A DNA stretch of 25,401 nt from Saccoglossus kowalevskii. Its lineage: Eukaryota > Hemichordata > Enteropneusta > Harrimaniidae. The stretch spans positions 33,008-58,408 of the forward strand of contig NW_003131367.1 in NCBI RefSeq assembly GCF_000003605.2, written 5' to 3'. The translations under genes and the position numbers were made by a program. The notes under the pieces are model-generated. The model was not told where the DNA came from, did not search any database, and saw only the letters and a program-made list of their open reading frames with translations. Positions 9,536-20,860 of the stretch are shown in pieces (within the stretch, counting starts at the first letter, position 1; each line of letters opens with the position of its first letter).

Positions 9536-12500
9536 TTACATTTGCATTCCTATATGTGATGATAGGTATGTCGACAACTCAGAGAATTTAAAATGTGTTA
9601 TTTGAATATCCCTGAATAAGTCATACTTCCCGGTCATCGGTTTATTATCTATTGCAAGATGGACAATAATAATAGCTAATTTTCGCATAGGATTTTATAG
9701 CCTATTGATGTTTTACAGTTGTCATACGCGGCGCCATATGTAATGTCATTTAAGAAATTGCTTTCCAATTTTAACTTAATGAAATGATGCAGAACTCGTG
9801 AGGTCATCTTGTCAACGATGAACCAGTATGATTGATTTGTGAACTGTCTACGTGGCGTGGTTATAACTGGGATTTTAGAAACTATGTTCTAATTCAAGCA
9901 CGTGATCGTAAGACAATGTTCGTCTGAATCATTTTAGATTCTGTAGAAATTTATTAAACAAATGAAGGTTTTGTTTTCACATTATCCGAGCGTGAGTATA
10001 TATCATCGAATCACATTTTTATATATAGTGAAACGCGTATCTTCACTTCGTAATATTTTCAGACTTCCTTACTGTTACAACTCTTGTTTGAAATTCCGCA
10101 TTCGGTCATACGTCATCGTCGCGTTTCAAACAAATCTTTTTACATGAGCATTAAAGTTTAGAATTAGTTCGCTGATAATCAGTTGGAAGAAGTGAATCAT
10201 ATTGTAAAAAACAAACGATGTTATAGAAATGTACAACTATTATGTGCGTATTTCATCTAGAACACGTCATAGTATATGCAATGTGCTGATTTACATATAG
10301 AAACATTCACGTGTACAGTGTATCACATCTATTTTACACGGAATTACAACCATCAATGTCAATATAATGTTGATATCATGTCCATATTTTTGATTTTCAA
10401 TCTAGCCTATATCTGGTTAAATGGAATATGGTTATTACTATATCGTACTACAGTGAATCTTGATTAAATTTAGTATAACTAGACAAAGACGCATACAAAT
10501 CAAGACCATGATTCTATTTAATACGCTGCACGTTATTGAGTGAGGTAGGTGAGGTGAATGAAAATAGAGCATTGGCTGTAATCGGTTTAATCGAGGTTGT
10601 CAGGAATTCGCATATAATCATAATCACAACGTTCATGTTCACTAATAGACAATAACAAATGACAAGAATTAATTTAAATTAATTAAATAGACTTTTAGAT
10701 AGTATAATGTGCAATTAAAGTTGTGTATTAATTTTACAAGTAAAAATCACACAGTGGCATTGGTCCTCTATACGGCATTACTTTAACCTTTAATAACAAC
10801 ATAATGCAGCATAACGTTTGCTGAACAACTTTTAAAAATACTTTGCAGTCTATATATTCCACTGTAAAAATCTCCTCACACATAAAATTTATAAGACATA
10901 CAGAGTGTTTACAATTAACCCGAATGTTCGAGTCGTTTGATACTAGTATATGTATAAATTAAAGCAATACAACATGACGTGTTTTAGTGTCACATACAAA
11001 TTGTATCGTCAATATGTTTTTTTTTTTGGTTGGTTCGGGAAAAATGTTTCTCTTTGTCTTGGCATTCAGTAAATAGTCTAGATTCACAATGCTATAGCAT
11101 ATTTGCAGTTGTAGCTAAGTCACAGAATTTCACAAACCATAGTGACGATGGGTTTGATGTTACAACAATACAGATACATAAACATTGTATTGGAAAGAGA
11201 CTTGAATTAGTCATTCATCACTGAAATGCGTTTAACAGATAGGAAGTAACCCAGGGACGCCGATGAACTACATGACTTTTGTTTAATGACGCGTTGAGTG
11301 TTATAAGACAATTCAATCAACGCTCGCTTTACATTAACATAATAATTATAAATTTTCTTGAGAAAAAAGACACGGTGGCAATGTTTATATGAACCGCTTT
11401 CGTTAATTAGTCCATAAAACCATGGCATACATCCCCTGTAAATGTATATGTTCCCAGGTTCACCGCTATAATAAGGAATATAGACTAGAGAAACGTATAT
11501 ATGAATGCGCTAAAATTTAGGATTCTATCGTTGCATCCACACTTAGCAGAATGTTATTTTGTTATTCAGGTCATTGAATACAATTGGAAATTGTCAATGT
11601 TCGTTTGTGATATAACATGTGATAAACCCAACGCTTAGGTGATTGTAGATATTAATTGGGTTGTGCTTAAGTCGGTATATAGAAAAAAATGCAGTAATAC
11701 GCAATCTAATTTTGGAAGGATTACGTCGGAAAGGTTTTCACTATAAATTGTCAAACTGTGGACAGGTACGGGACGCACTAGTCTGGAGGCAGGCTAATTA
11801 TATTGATTACAGGAAGATTACTATACGCTGACGTCATGACAAGCGTCCAATCTTGACAAAATAGTTTGAATGTAAGGTAATGTTTCTACCGAAGTGCGAG
11901 GACTAGTTCCATAATGTCTATCACAGTTTTGTAACCAACATTTTTGTGTATACAATGAATGTTTTTTTTTTCTTTTTTCTGTTGGGTGTCTTGCTGGTTG
12001 TTCTTTTTATTTGTCTTATATGGCGTCTTGGTTAAACTTTTAATACTGATGCCATGTGTCTTTGAACATATGCAACTGATCCCCGACACCTTCTCCGTGT
12101 CACTGACGCCAATACACAATACAAAGCAGTGTACATTTATATTCTCGCAATTCAGTAGAAAGAAGTGTTCTTCGATGGTGTGTGAATCTGCCGAGTTGAT
12201 ACCCACTGAAAAAGTATAGTGATAAGATCAGCATTATATATACGTTGCTATGACAATACTCAATGTTCTGTCAATCACTATACAGGCAACACTGCACAGC
12301 TTGCATGTACGTGTGCGTAAATGACCCTAAGAGTCAAACCATTAGTTACCCAACCCATAGAGTGGGTAATTAGATAAACAAATCAATAAGGTAGTTAAAA
12401 TAAAACGACTTGATTCACATTGTTGTATCCAAACGTTATATACTAGTGCCGTCTACTCAGATGATATTACGTTATCGAGGCCTTAAAATAAGGAATATCC

Positions 12501-12675
12501 TAATCCACATATATTATCTGCAAGCTTGAATGTGGATAATATGGGGTTTCCCCAAAAAATTCGAACACCAATTACAGACTGTGATCGAATTGCCTTCACC
12601 CAATCAAATCATTATTTTATACAGAAAATGTTGAATAATTTGTGTTTGGCTTAAAATATGTCCGATAATAGTTGT
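9536..12675. other. Non-coding stretch with T-rich tract and small hairpin
   Basis: No recognisable gene in about 3.1 kb. It contains a T-rich tract at about 11960-12013 and a small inverted repeat: TTAGTTACCCA near 12342-12352 pairs with TGGGTAATTAG at 12363-12373 across a ~10-nt loop. Overlapping open frames on both strands at 11886-12219 are driven by the T-rich tract and look accidental. Confidence 0.5.
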
Positions 12676-13083
12676 TTAATTACATCGACATTCAATATGA
12701 TTTTGTGAAGATGTGTATGTGAATGTTTCGTTCAATTTTGGTTTATTATGAAACATGGTAGTTTCTTTCATTTCCCTTGTCGGTTTATTGAAGGAATAAT
12801 CCCATTTCAACCATTGTTTTTCCTGGGAATTATAAATAAAATAAGACAAAGTTGAAATGTTGCCATGAAAATTAAAATGCATGTTCCCGAATTTTGACTG
12901 TGTAATGCATCCAGTCACATCCTGTGATATTCCGATGTCATCGACTGGATCATTCACGACGCAGCTTTCAATTTGCAACATGATTTTTCCCTTTGCTCTC
13001 CGAAACGAGATATTGTACAGTGCAAGTTTAATTTGGCAAATTAGTATATTTGTTAATACCGTTCCAATGATACATATGTGTAA
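12676..13083 (-). CDS. Unidentified long open frame, possible exon
   Basis: An open frame of about 136 codons on the minus strand, of which the last 101 follow an ATG at 12979-12981. That length is unusual for sequence this AT-rich: at this base composition I would expect roughly 0.1 such frame per window. I do not recognise the product. The middle part has two cysteines 18 residues apart in the context ESCVVND...DVTGC and alternating polar/hydrophobic residues, faintly like the first cysteines of an extracellular ZP-type module. That resemblance is weak. A strong acceptor-like sequence on the minus strand (TTTATAATTCCCAG|GAAAA, near 12825-12840) would begin an exon inside the frame, which argues against the frame being one continuous exon. 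It could be an exon fragment, a pseudogene or chance. Confidence 0.2.
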   Translation of the reverse strand, partial: LHICIIGTVLTNILICQIKLALYNISFRRAKGKIMLQIESCVVNDPVDDIGISQDVTGCITQSKFGNMHFNFHGNISTLSYFIYNSQEKQWLKWDYSFNKPTREMKETTMFHNKPKLNETFTYTSSQNHIECRCN

Positions 13084-13578
13084 TTACGTGTTAAGATATA
13101 TCGTTTATACACGAACATAACCGACATGGTACACTTCATTCATTAAATGGGAAATTAGTTGATAATTTTGTTCAATGTATTTGTATTGAATATATATATA
13201 AAACATACGTGTGATTTATTCTATCTCAGTGTGGAATAACCGTAACATAACTGTGTTTTTTTGTTCCTGATAAATTGCGTAATTTGAGGTGTAGTTTACA
13301 CTGATACTTTTTGCGGAGAGCTCATTGTTACGGTACACGTAATCCGATTGTTACTTATTGTAAACTGTGTGTGTTTTTAAATTTTCATTGCGCTATTTCC
13401 AATTGTATAACTATTTAAATGGCGAGTAATTGAGGAATGTAAAAACATGTATGTGACCTTATGACATATGTGTGTTAATCGTTGTGAGTGGTATGGGTGT
13501 ATTTTATACACTTTATCACAGACTAATAGGTAATCCATTGTTTTCATGAAATCAATAGTAGGCTGGGTTGACACATTG
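13084..13578. other. Non-coding stretch, nothing recognised
   Basis: AT-rich sequence, including a short TATATATATA run near 13191-13201, leading into the 19-bp array. No supported feature was seen. Confidence 0.5.
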
Positions 13579-14644
13579 CCTATGAATACATGTACCTCCT
13601 ATGAATACATGTACCGCCTATGAATACATGTACCGCCTATGAATACATGTACCACCTATGAATACATGTACCGCCTATGAATACATGTACCACCTATGAA
13701 TACATGTACCTCCCATGAATACATGTACCTCCTATAAATACATGTACCACCTATGAATGCCTGTACCACCCATGGATGCATGTACCACCTATGAATACAT
13801 GTACCTCCTATGAATACATGTACCGCCTATGAATACATGTACCACCTATGAATACATGTACCTCCTATGAATACATGTACCGCCTATGAATACATGTACC
13901 ACCTATGAATACATGTACCTCCTATGGATGCATGTACCGCCTATGAATGCCTGTACCACCTATGGATGCATGTACCACCTATGAATACATGTACCACCTA
14001 TGAATACATGTACCGCCTATGAATACATGTACCTCCTAATAATACANNNNNNNNNNNNNNNNNNNNNNNNNNNNNNNNNNNNNNNNNNNNNNNNNNAAAT
14101 ACATGTACCGCCTATGAATACATGTACCGCCTATGAATGCCTGTACCACCTATGAATGCCTGTACCGCCTATGAATGCATGTACCGCCTATGAATGCCTG
14201 TACCACCTATGAATGCCTGTACCACCTATGGATGCATGTACCACCTATGAATACATGTACCACCTATGAATACATGTACCGCCTATGAATACATGTACCG
14301 CCTATGAATGCCTGTACCACCTATGAATGCCTGTACCACCTATGGATGCATGTACCACCTATGAATACATGTACCACCTATGAATACATGTACCGCCTAT
14401 GAATACATGTACCGCCTATGAATACATGTACCCCTATGAATGCCTGTACCACCTATGGATGCATGTACCGCCTATGAATACATGTACCGCCTATGAATGC
14501 CTGTACCACCTATGGATGCATGTACCGCCTATGAATGCCTGTACCCCTATGAATGCCTGTACCACCTATGGATGCATGTACCGCCTATGAATGCCTGTAC
14601 CACCTATGAATGCATGTACCGCCTATAAATGTGTGTACCGCCTA
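13579..14644. repeat. 19-bp minisatellite array with higher-order structure
   Basis: More than 50 tandem copies of a 19-bp unit, consensus CCTATGAATACATGTACCR. Most units contain the 8-bp palindrome TACATGTA. Four main variants differ at the centre: AATACATG, AATGCCTG, GATGCATG and AATGCATG. The last base varies among G, A and T. Unit order is not random: at 13791-13922 the last base cycles T-G-A (57-bp trimer), and after the gap a six-unit (114-bp) block occurs twice. A 63-codon frame at 14399-14590 is only the repeat read with a 19-residue period. Confidence 0.97.
14047..14096. other. Assembly gap of exactly 50 N
   Basis: Fifty consecutive N inside the 19-bp array. A round number suggests a placeholder, so the true array length is unknown and the flanking units may not be truly adjacent. 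Confidence 0.98.
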
Positions 14645-14860
14645 GTCTTGGGGACTTTTCCCCAGGGCGCTGTGTCTTATAGAGTACTCGACTGACCGAC
14701 TAAAGACGAGTCTAATTGACTGTAAAGCTTAAGTGACGTTCCCGGTCCGGTACCTCAAGCAGACGAGATGTAGAGACCAGACGATAATTTCCCCGTGACA
14801 CGTGTTGGAGAACCCCAGACCAGAAGATTTCCCCCTTGATATCAGTATAGGGACACTAAG
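14645..14860. other. GC-richer flank of the 19-bp array with short hairpin
   Basis: The ~200 bp just after the array is visibly richer in G+C than its surroundings. It begins with CTTGGGGACTTTTCCCCAGG (14647-14666), a short hairpin (GGGGA / TCCCC around a CTTT loop) that also contains a string similar to NF-kappaB half-site pairs (GGGACTTTTCC). It may be the edge of an older mobile element whose interior was expanded into the array; I cannot identify a family. Confidence 0.3.
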
Positions 14861-16956
14861 TAAGATAATTAGGGTGAACGCACTTATTTATTGCATTCGA
14901 ATGAGTCCACAATAAATACAGTTGAATATTACTAGTATCTGGTTGTTCTTCAATGTGGCAAACGCTTCATGATTTTGTTACAATAGACAGATCATCTACT
15001 TTTGATTGTACCTCTAGTTTCTCTGTTTCAAAAGTAGGAATACACATTAATGATATTCAATTGTGATATTGATTGAGTACGATGGGCTGAGGGTTGTGAG
15101 AAACATCAATAAATGTATAGACGCCACAGGTCACATATAAACATTGCTGGCACATTCTCACACCAACTGGATTCACAGACTAATATAAATAGTGAAATGT
15201 AAGTGGACTAGATAATATTTCACTTTTGTAAATGATAAATGTATGAACAGTTTAGATTACAATGCGTTATCTACCCCATGTCGCTACAATTATATCTATT
15301 CATCTTTCCAATACACGCCGCTCTGCATGATAATTGAGAACACGGTTTACTACTTTGCCAAACTCTTCAATCAAGACATAACCATTTCTGAATTCAGTCA
15401 ACTCGATGTAAAAAAAATATGTTTGATCAGGCGAACAGCTTTGTCAAGTGATTCGAGTTAGCTAGGTAGTCGTGATTCAGTTTATCTAATGTGTCACTGA
15501 ATATTTGTTTGTACGAGTCGCATCACGCTCTATCCCACCAACGGTGTATTCAGTTGTACATTATCGACACGTGTTGTGGTACACTTGAAGTGAATCAATC
15601 CCTGAATTAATACGTTCAAACACGTGAGATTAGCTAGTTAAATCATTCTTTGCTTTCGAAATTGCCTACATTGAATGTGAATCCAATTATTCGTAAGAGA
15701 CATGCTGTTAAACTTGGATTTTTGACAGAACTTAGTGTCAAGCCTTTAAAATTAGTCCTATGCATAATGTAATAATGCAAAAGTTCCTGAATTCGAAAGT
15801 TTTCCGCAAGAGAGGTTTATTGCCAATAGTCGAATGTCGCTCAGTAGCTCCGTGGATTCAGCATTCACTGCGAAGCAATTTCCATTAAGATGATTAGACT
15901 GATATGCAGACTCTTGAGTTGTTTCATGTATAGCCATCATATTCCACCTTTCATTTATTTATATGACGAATATAAGCCTTGTTACCACTGCGGCCGAGTG
16001 AACTACAAACATAGACTATTACGTACTTCCTAGGTTATTTGTGTTTTGTTCGCACTCGAAGCAAAAATCAAACAATGCATGACGAAATTTTTGAAATGAA
16101 GACAATAACTTACTGCTTGCCTGTAGGAGCACCAAAGCTACGAAGCATGAAAGGTGACGAGAACATTATTCAAAATTGAATATGAAATACCAAATGATTT
16201 AATCATGTATACATTCTTTACATTTAAAGACAAAATACAACAAACTAGCAATATTCCGAGACTGTAGTCTGCAGTGATCGGGCAGCGGCACACATCCAAA
16301 CAAAATTCCAAATCCAAAAAAGGTTAGTATATTTTGATAAAAAAATATTCAGTCACCTAAAGATACCATAGATAAATCCAAACTTGTAATATAATAATAT
16401 CGCCTAATATATTAACATAACACAACAAATGCAACTGTCTGGTTACTTGCAGCTGTGTACGCATGTGCGGCATAAACTTGGAACGTTTAATGTCTGGAGC
16501 GTAGATATCTATGATTTGGACACTCTCAAGCAACTATACTTTTCCCTAACTTTCTCATTTCTACGACTCTTATTTTTTAACTAGACACTTTGCAATAGTC
16601 ATCTTTTGCGTTCAGTGATATTCGCAAAAATATTTAATTACTGTAACAATTTTATAGACCTTTATATTTGTCTGAATTTTGTCGAGAGATATATATGGTG
16701 TCAGAATTTATTAATTCAGGCTAATGTTTAACGAATCACAAATCGTTCCACAAGTTGTGTTTACTTAGGATGGCTACTATGTTTGCATATAAAATTCAGA
16801 TAATTTCAATGGATGTACTATAATATTAGTACATACATGTACTCACAATAATACCCATCAAATATCTGTTTGAACATTTATTATGAAACTTGAATAAAAG
16901 CATTTTTCCCGAACACATTTATATATAGTGCACAAATAAAACATTACCAAAACAAA

Positions 16957-16960
<4 letters not shown>
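14861..16960. other. Non-coding stretch, nothing recognised
   Basis: About 2.1 kb of AT-rich sequence. Open frames at 15243-15461 (+, 72 codons) and 15758-15940 (-, 60 codons) match no family I know and have no supporting context. Confidence 0.5.

Positions 16961-17032
<72 letters not shown>
16961..17032. repeat. (AT)36 microsatellite
   Basis: Seventy-two bases of uninterrupted AT dinucleotides, about 0.9 kb upstream of the receptor start codon. Pure AT runs of this length can extrude cruciforms and are length-polymorphic and hard to assemble. Confidence 0.98.
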
Positions 17033-17035
<3 letters not shown>

Positions 17036-17775
17036 TACACTCACTATGTCAATTTCCAGATAAAACTTTGCATCTTCAATCAACTCAATTAGTCAGTTCG
17101 ATTTAGCAGATGATTATATATTGTAGATATTAAGTGCCGTCCCCCAAACTCCTCGCAACGTTTTAAAAATATGTGTTCATCTTCATTGACTATGGTGTTG
17201 TTATCATTTCTATAGAAACTATCAATAGATTTGATTCCATGTTGAATGAGAAAGTATTCAAAATTAATTAGCAGTACATACTAACACTCAATGAAATATG
17301 GATTTATTGCTATACTCTTCAAAAGTTAAATGAATACAAGTTCATGAAAGGACATCGTATTTTGACTTGTTCGTCCTCATGACCGGTGATAGCAATACCC
17401 AATGTGATGTAAAAATATCTCAAAAGGAGGTGTATGGCATTTTGCCTGACAAATGGAAACGTTATTTAAAACATTGTGTAACAAATATATATGTTTATAT
17501 GACAATCATGATGCTGAATATGTCAATAAGGTGATTCTTTCGTTCACGACCAGTATGTGTGAATTGTCATAATATGTGCAAGTGAGTAGTGACTCAAACT
17601 ATGAAAGAGATCGAAGTATCAGTTTGCAAGATCGCCTCCCCACAGCGCATCACTAAATTGCGTGTGCTTGTTGGGAGGTTGTATATCGAAGGTTGTGCGT
17701 AGTGACCTACGAATGCGGAGGTCTGTAACACAGGCAGAAATACATGAGATACTCTGATTCGTCAGATATTGTTGC
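17033..17775. other. Upstream region of the receptor gene
   Basis: Non-coding sequence between the AT microsatellite and the candidate promoter. G+C rises after about 17620. No further exon of the receptor gene is recognisable here, although a non-coding first exon cannot be excluded. The 78-codon minus-strand frame at 17619-17855 is not recognised. Confidence 0.45.
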
Positions 17776-17791
17776 CGAGCACCGGTGCTCG
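17776..17791. promoter_or_regulatory. 16-bp perfect palindrome upstream of receptor exon
   Basis: CGAGCACCGGTGCTCG reads identically on both strands. It lies 166 bp upstream of the ATG and 17 bp upstream of a TATAAA. The core ACCGGT resembles the centre of Grainyhead/CP2-type sites. A binding site for a dimeric factor is an inference from symmetry and position only. Confidence 0.4.
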
Positions 17792-17807
17792 TATTCGATA
17801 GTTGTTG

Positions 17808-17813
17808 TATAAA
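17808..17813 (+). promoter_or_regulatory. Candidate TATA box
   Basis: TATAAA in GTTGTATAAACTG. Standard spacing would place the start of transcription near 17835-17845 and give a 5' leader of only about 115 bases before the receptor ATG. TATAAA is frequent in AT-rich DNA, so the support is mainly its position next to the palindrome and exon. Confidence 0.3.
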
Positions 17814-17841
17814 CTGAAGCAAAGTAGTGAGTATTGATCTT

Positions 17842-18018
17842 ATGCTTATGCTCACCGTGACATATTACTGCTGGTGCATTACAGTATCGTTAATTATTTT
17901 ATTTGGCTTACACGTTTTTATTGTAAATATTCTGAATAGTGTGCGAGACTACAGTGATGCGCCTTGCACATACGGCACTGGTGTGTTCTTTATTTTGTAT
18001 ATTGACGTCGTCGTATGA
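17842..18018 (+). other. Overlapping upstream ORF (58 codons)
   Basis: ATGs at 17842 and 17848 open a frame that is offset from the receptor frame, crosses its start codon and ends at TAA 18016-18018. The predicted peptide is very hydrophobic (runs such as VSLIILFGLHVFIVNIL). If these ATGs are in the mRNA, the uORF would reduce initiation at the receptor ATG. If transcription or a splice acceptor begins 3' of 17848 (AG at 17938-17939 is possible), it is absent from the mRNA. Confidence 0.3.
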
Positions 18019-18695
18019 AATACGTATTGGAGTTATGATCACAGATAGGGGCCACTTCCATGTTTCGCAAGACTTGAGCATTGATATTATGTATCCGTAT
18101 ATAAAACCAATGATCGCGCCAGGCATTGATATTGCCATTGAAAGAGTGCAAAATGATCGCAGTCTACTTACTGGTGCCAACATTTCCGTGACGTACGTCG
18201 ACTCTGCGTGCTCGAACCATGTTTCTATGATCAGAGCTGTGGAACTCATGGGGAATATCAAAGGACTCGGTGTTGAGGCATTTGTTGGCCCTGCGTGTGA
18301 GTACGCCGCTGCGCCTGTTGTAAGGTTTGCCTCATATTGGCAAATCCCGCTTCTGACGACGGGTGCTAAAGCTCAAACTTTCGGACACAAAACGGAAAAA
18401 GAGTATGAAATGATCACTAGAACCCACCCCCCTCATATTAAAATGGCGGAGGCGTTTGTAGAGATACTTCAGAATTTCAATTGGCAACGTATAGCTGTGC
18501 TCCACCAGGACGACGGTGGACGACCGTTCCGCGACTGTTGGTTTTTCAACGCTGCATTACAAGCTGCCATGGTAACAGCGGGCATCAAGTACCCAGACGA
18601 GAAGCGTTACGAAACATTCAATGAGTACTCCCTCGGCGATGCGGATCATGATTATTCTGAGTTGCTGAAAAAGATTGTCATACCCCAGGCTCGAG
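17957..18695 (+). CDS. Natriuretic peptide receptor-like protein, first coding exon (partial)
   Basis: The exon encodes 246 residues plus the first base of a glycine codon. Residues 1-19 form a signal peptide (MRLAHTALVCSLFCILTSS). The rest is the membrane-distal half of the ANF-receptor ligand-binding fold (PBP1-like), as in natriuretic peptide receptors, which bind peptide hormones outside the cell and either drive a guanylyl cyclase (NPR-A/B) or clear ligand (NPR-C). Family marks are GPACEYAAAPVVRFASYW at 111-128, PLLTTGAKA at 131-139, the TR...P...KM stretch at 155-163, and DCWFF at 193-197. Cys85 and Cys114 match the first conserved disulfide. Cys194 matches the first half of the second, whose partner should lie in the next exon. 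One N-glycosylation site is at Asn75. The ATG is chosen because an in-frame TGA lies at 17933-17935. Downstream kinase-homology and cyclase exons are outside the window, so the subtype is open; the CEYAAAPV wording is closest to NPR-C as I remember it. Confidence 0.93.
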
Positions 18696-18701
18696 GTACG
18701 T
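18696..18701 (+). other. Splice donor of receptor exon 1 (phase 1)
   Basis: GAG|GTACGT matches the metazoan donor consensus. It splits a Gly codon after its first base. If unspliced, translation would run into a stop at 18749-18751. The break sits just before the place where vertebrate receptors continue with a hydrophobic strand and the second disulfide cysteine, as expected for a natural exon border. Confidence 0.85.
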
Positions 18702-19960
18702 GCATTCAGCCTTATCGTACAGCACATTGTCAAAATATACGTTGTTTGTAGCACATTACGTAATTGGAAAACTACAATTTTCCATTACTCTTGAAAAGCC
18801 TGCGATTGAATCAAAATGGACTTTTTCTGAACGAAACGTGGGAGGAAAAAGTATTTACATAAATAGGTAGACCGAAACCTTAACCACACGGCACTAATAA
18901 TGGTTTACCCTTAAATTAAATTCACATTCCGATTGCTACTAAATAAATGTATTAGTCGGTGAAGACTGTCTTACTTTAAGTTATATGTCGGTTCGTTATG
19001 TCTTTACATCGCACACATAACTCATATTATAATTGCCATGACACATTCAGGCATTGGCATTCATGGTACGTAGATACAGCATTGACGTTGTAAATACAGT
19101 AATATGTAAAGCGGTTTGTATGGCACAGATGGCCGTGAACATAGTTCGCTGACTGTGATAGAGATTGAAAATATATGAATAAATATTTGTGAGGAAGGGT
19201 GAGCCATTAAGAGCGGGTTGTGTGTTTTTTCGTTTGTGAAAAAAATGAGGCTGTTTGAATGCACTTTTATAACACAACACGGGATATATTGGCTCAGTGG
19301 AATCTCTATTCAATGTGATCGCAACGTCTTTATCATGTTGTTCATTCATCAATCTGACCTTTTGAAACAATGTGACAAGCGGTGAAAATCGAAGAATCGA
19401 CGTTTGATAACACACCTCCCTAGTATGTGTTTGCAAGGAGTTGTATAGAAAATGAAGTCTGTCCGTATATCTCCAACTTATTCTACAACGGGTCAGCAGT
19501 AATCCCACCGTAATTTAGTATCGTGGTTGGGTGATTAATTACTGTGGTAAACAAAATATACAATATATAAAACTAATTTTACCTTATGGGACGGGACTTA
19601 AAACGCATTGATTCAAACACTGTACTTTGCGCTTCAAGAAACATTAAGAGCAAATATAATGTCAACAACCATTTATATGAATGATACGTACCAGACGCTG
19701 GTTGACTTAGAAATCAAGAAACATGTCATCGATTTGTTTACACGTCTTGGCATTTTGTCATTGTAAATACGCATGTTTTGTTGTTGTTATATCATCTACA
19801 TTTATGACGTCACTTACGACCAACACGGATTTCAATTTTCTGAAAAACTGAGTTATATGTAATTATCTGCGAATCAGTGAAACGATGTAATGTTGGATTC
19901 GCACTACAGCATATACATTTTTTCTAATCAGTGACCGGTTTCATCTCAATTCATGCCGAC

Positions 19961-19980
19961 AGCAGCCATCTTTGAATGCT
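19961..19980 (-). other. Copy of ATTCAAGATGGC-like motif
   Basis: On the minus strand this reads AGCATTCAAAGATGGCTGCT, nearly identical to GCATTCAAGATGGCGGCC at 24876-24893 (+). The AAGATGGCGGC core resembles a YY1 site. Two near-copies in opposite orientation suggest remnants of one dispersed element. Confidence 0.3.
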
Positions 19981-20860
19981 CAACAACATTCAGACACAAA
20001 GAAAGTGTACGTACTCATTATCCGTGAACGATAAATTTTGAAAAATTTAATGATTTATTTGTTACCAAGGCCGTTGAACCCATCCTCTTGAGAATGAGAT
20101 CATATTTGTTCCTAACAAATATGAATGAACGGATCAGAGATAACAAACGAATGTATTATAACGTTTTTTTCTAGTTCTTAATACTTGTTTTCTCAAGAGT
20201 CTGACATATACATCACGCATGGACAGCAATAGCTGTTGAATTTTTCTTTTGTACTTTATTCTACTCAATATAACAGTCTTGACGAGTTGAAATAAATACA
20301 ATTTGTCGACATAGATTATTTTTACCTCCACAATGCTCGTAGTAGCCACCCTGAAATAAATATGCTCCTCATTATTATATTTTACAAATGGTTTGCGAGT
20401 CTTTTTAACGTGGACAGTGCGAACAAATTTAGACATTTGAACCTCTTCGTGTGATAGGTACAGCAAATGTTTCGCAGTAAACCAGTGCGTATATTGCACG
20501 ATATTTGATACGTAACAATTTATTACAGTGAGAACGTATTATAGATTTCTAAGCCCGACCTAATTCAATTCGATATAGAATGAAGTTTAGCGAAGTCTGT
20601 AAAATTTACGAAGCTTGATATTGACGAGGGATAAGACATTGAACGAAGGCCTGCTTATCGCAATTGGGAGGGCCACCCACAGAACTCAGGGGGTTATTTC
20701 ACTGCTAGTATGGGGTAGACAAGACAATAGTACTGGGAATGAAATACACATACACTAAAATATCAAGTTAAAGCTCCTGGCTTTAATACCTCTCAAAATA
20801 ATTACAAGAAATGAAGCACAGAAAAATACAATGAAATAATTCACTAAAATAGGGGATTGC

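Larger units (their letters stand above)
18696..20639 (+). other. Presumed intron 1, proximal part
   Basis: AT-rich and without recognisable exons. Minus-strand frames of 153 codons (19047-19508) and 121 codons (20134-20499) occur but resemble no known protein. The next receptor exon should encode a hydrophobic strand, a cysteine and a GDYVFF-like motif; I could not find it here or further downstream. Confidence 0.6.

Noticed and set aside
11886-12219. Overlapping open frames on both strands (106 and 86 codons)
   Set aside because: Both depend on a T-rich/A-rich tract that lacks stops in several frames. No domain is recognisable.
14399-14590. Open frame encoding a repetitive Tyr/Cys/His-rich peptide
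   Set aside because: It is the 19-bp minisatellite read in one frame, with period 19 residues. No evidence of expression.
17908-18261. 117-codon frame antisense to the receptor exon
   Set aside because: It is the reverse-strand shadow of a real coding exon.
19047-19508. 153-codon minus-strand open frame in the presumed intron
   Set aside because: Long for this composition, but no domain, signal peptide or composition bias that I recognise. A second frame overlaps it and no promoter or splice context is evident. Treated as chance.
20134-20499. 121-codon minus-strand open frame, Lys/Arg-rich
   Set aside because: Low-complexity basic protein from AT-rich DNA, with no known motif. No support beyond length.
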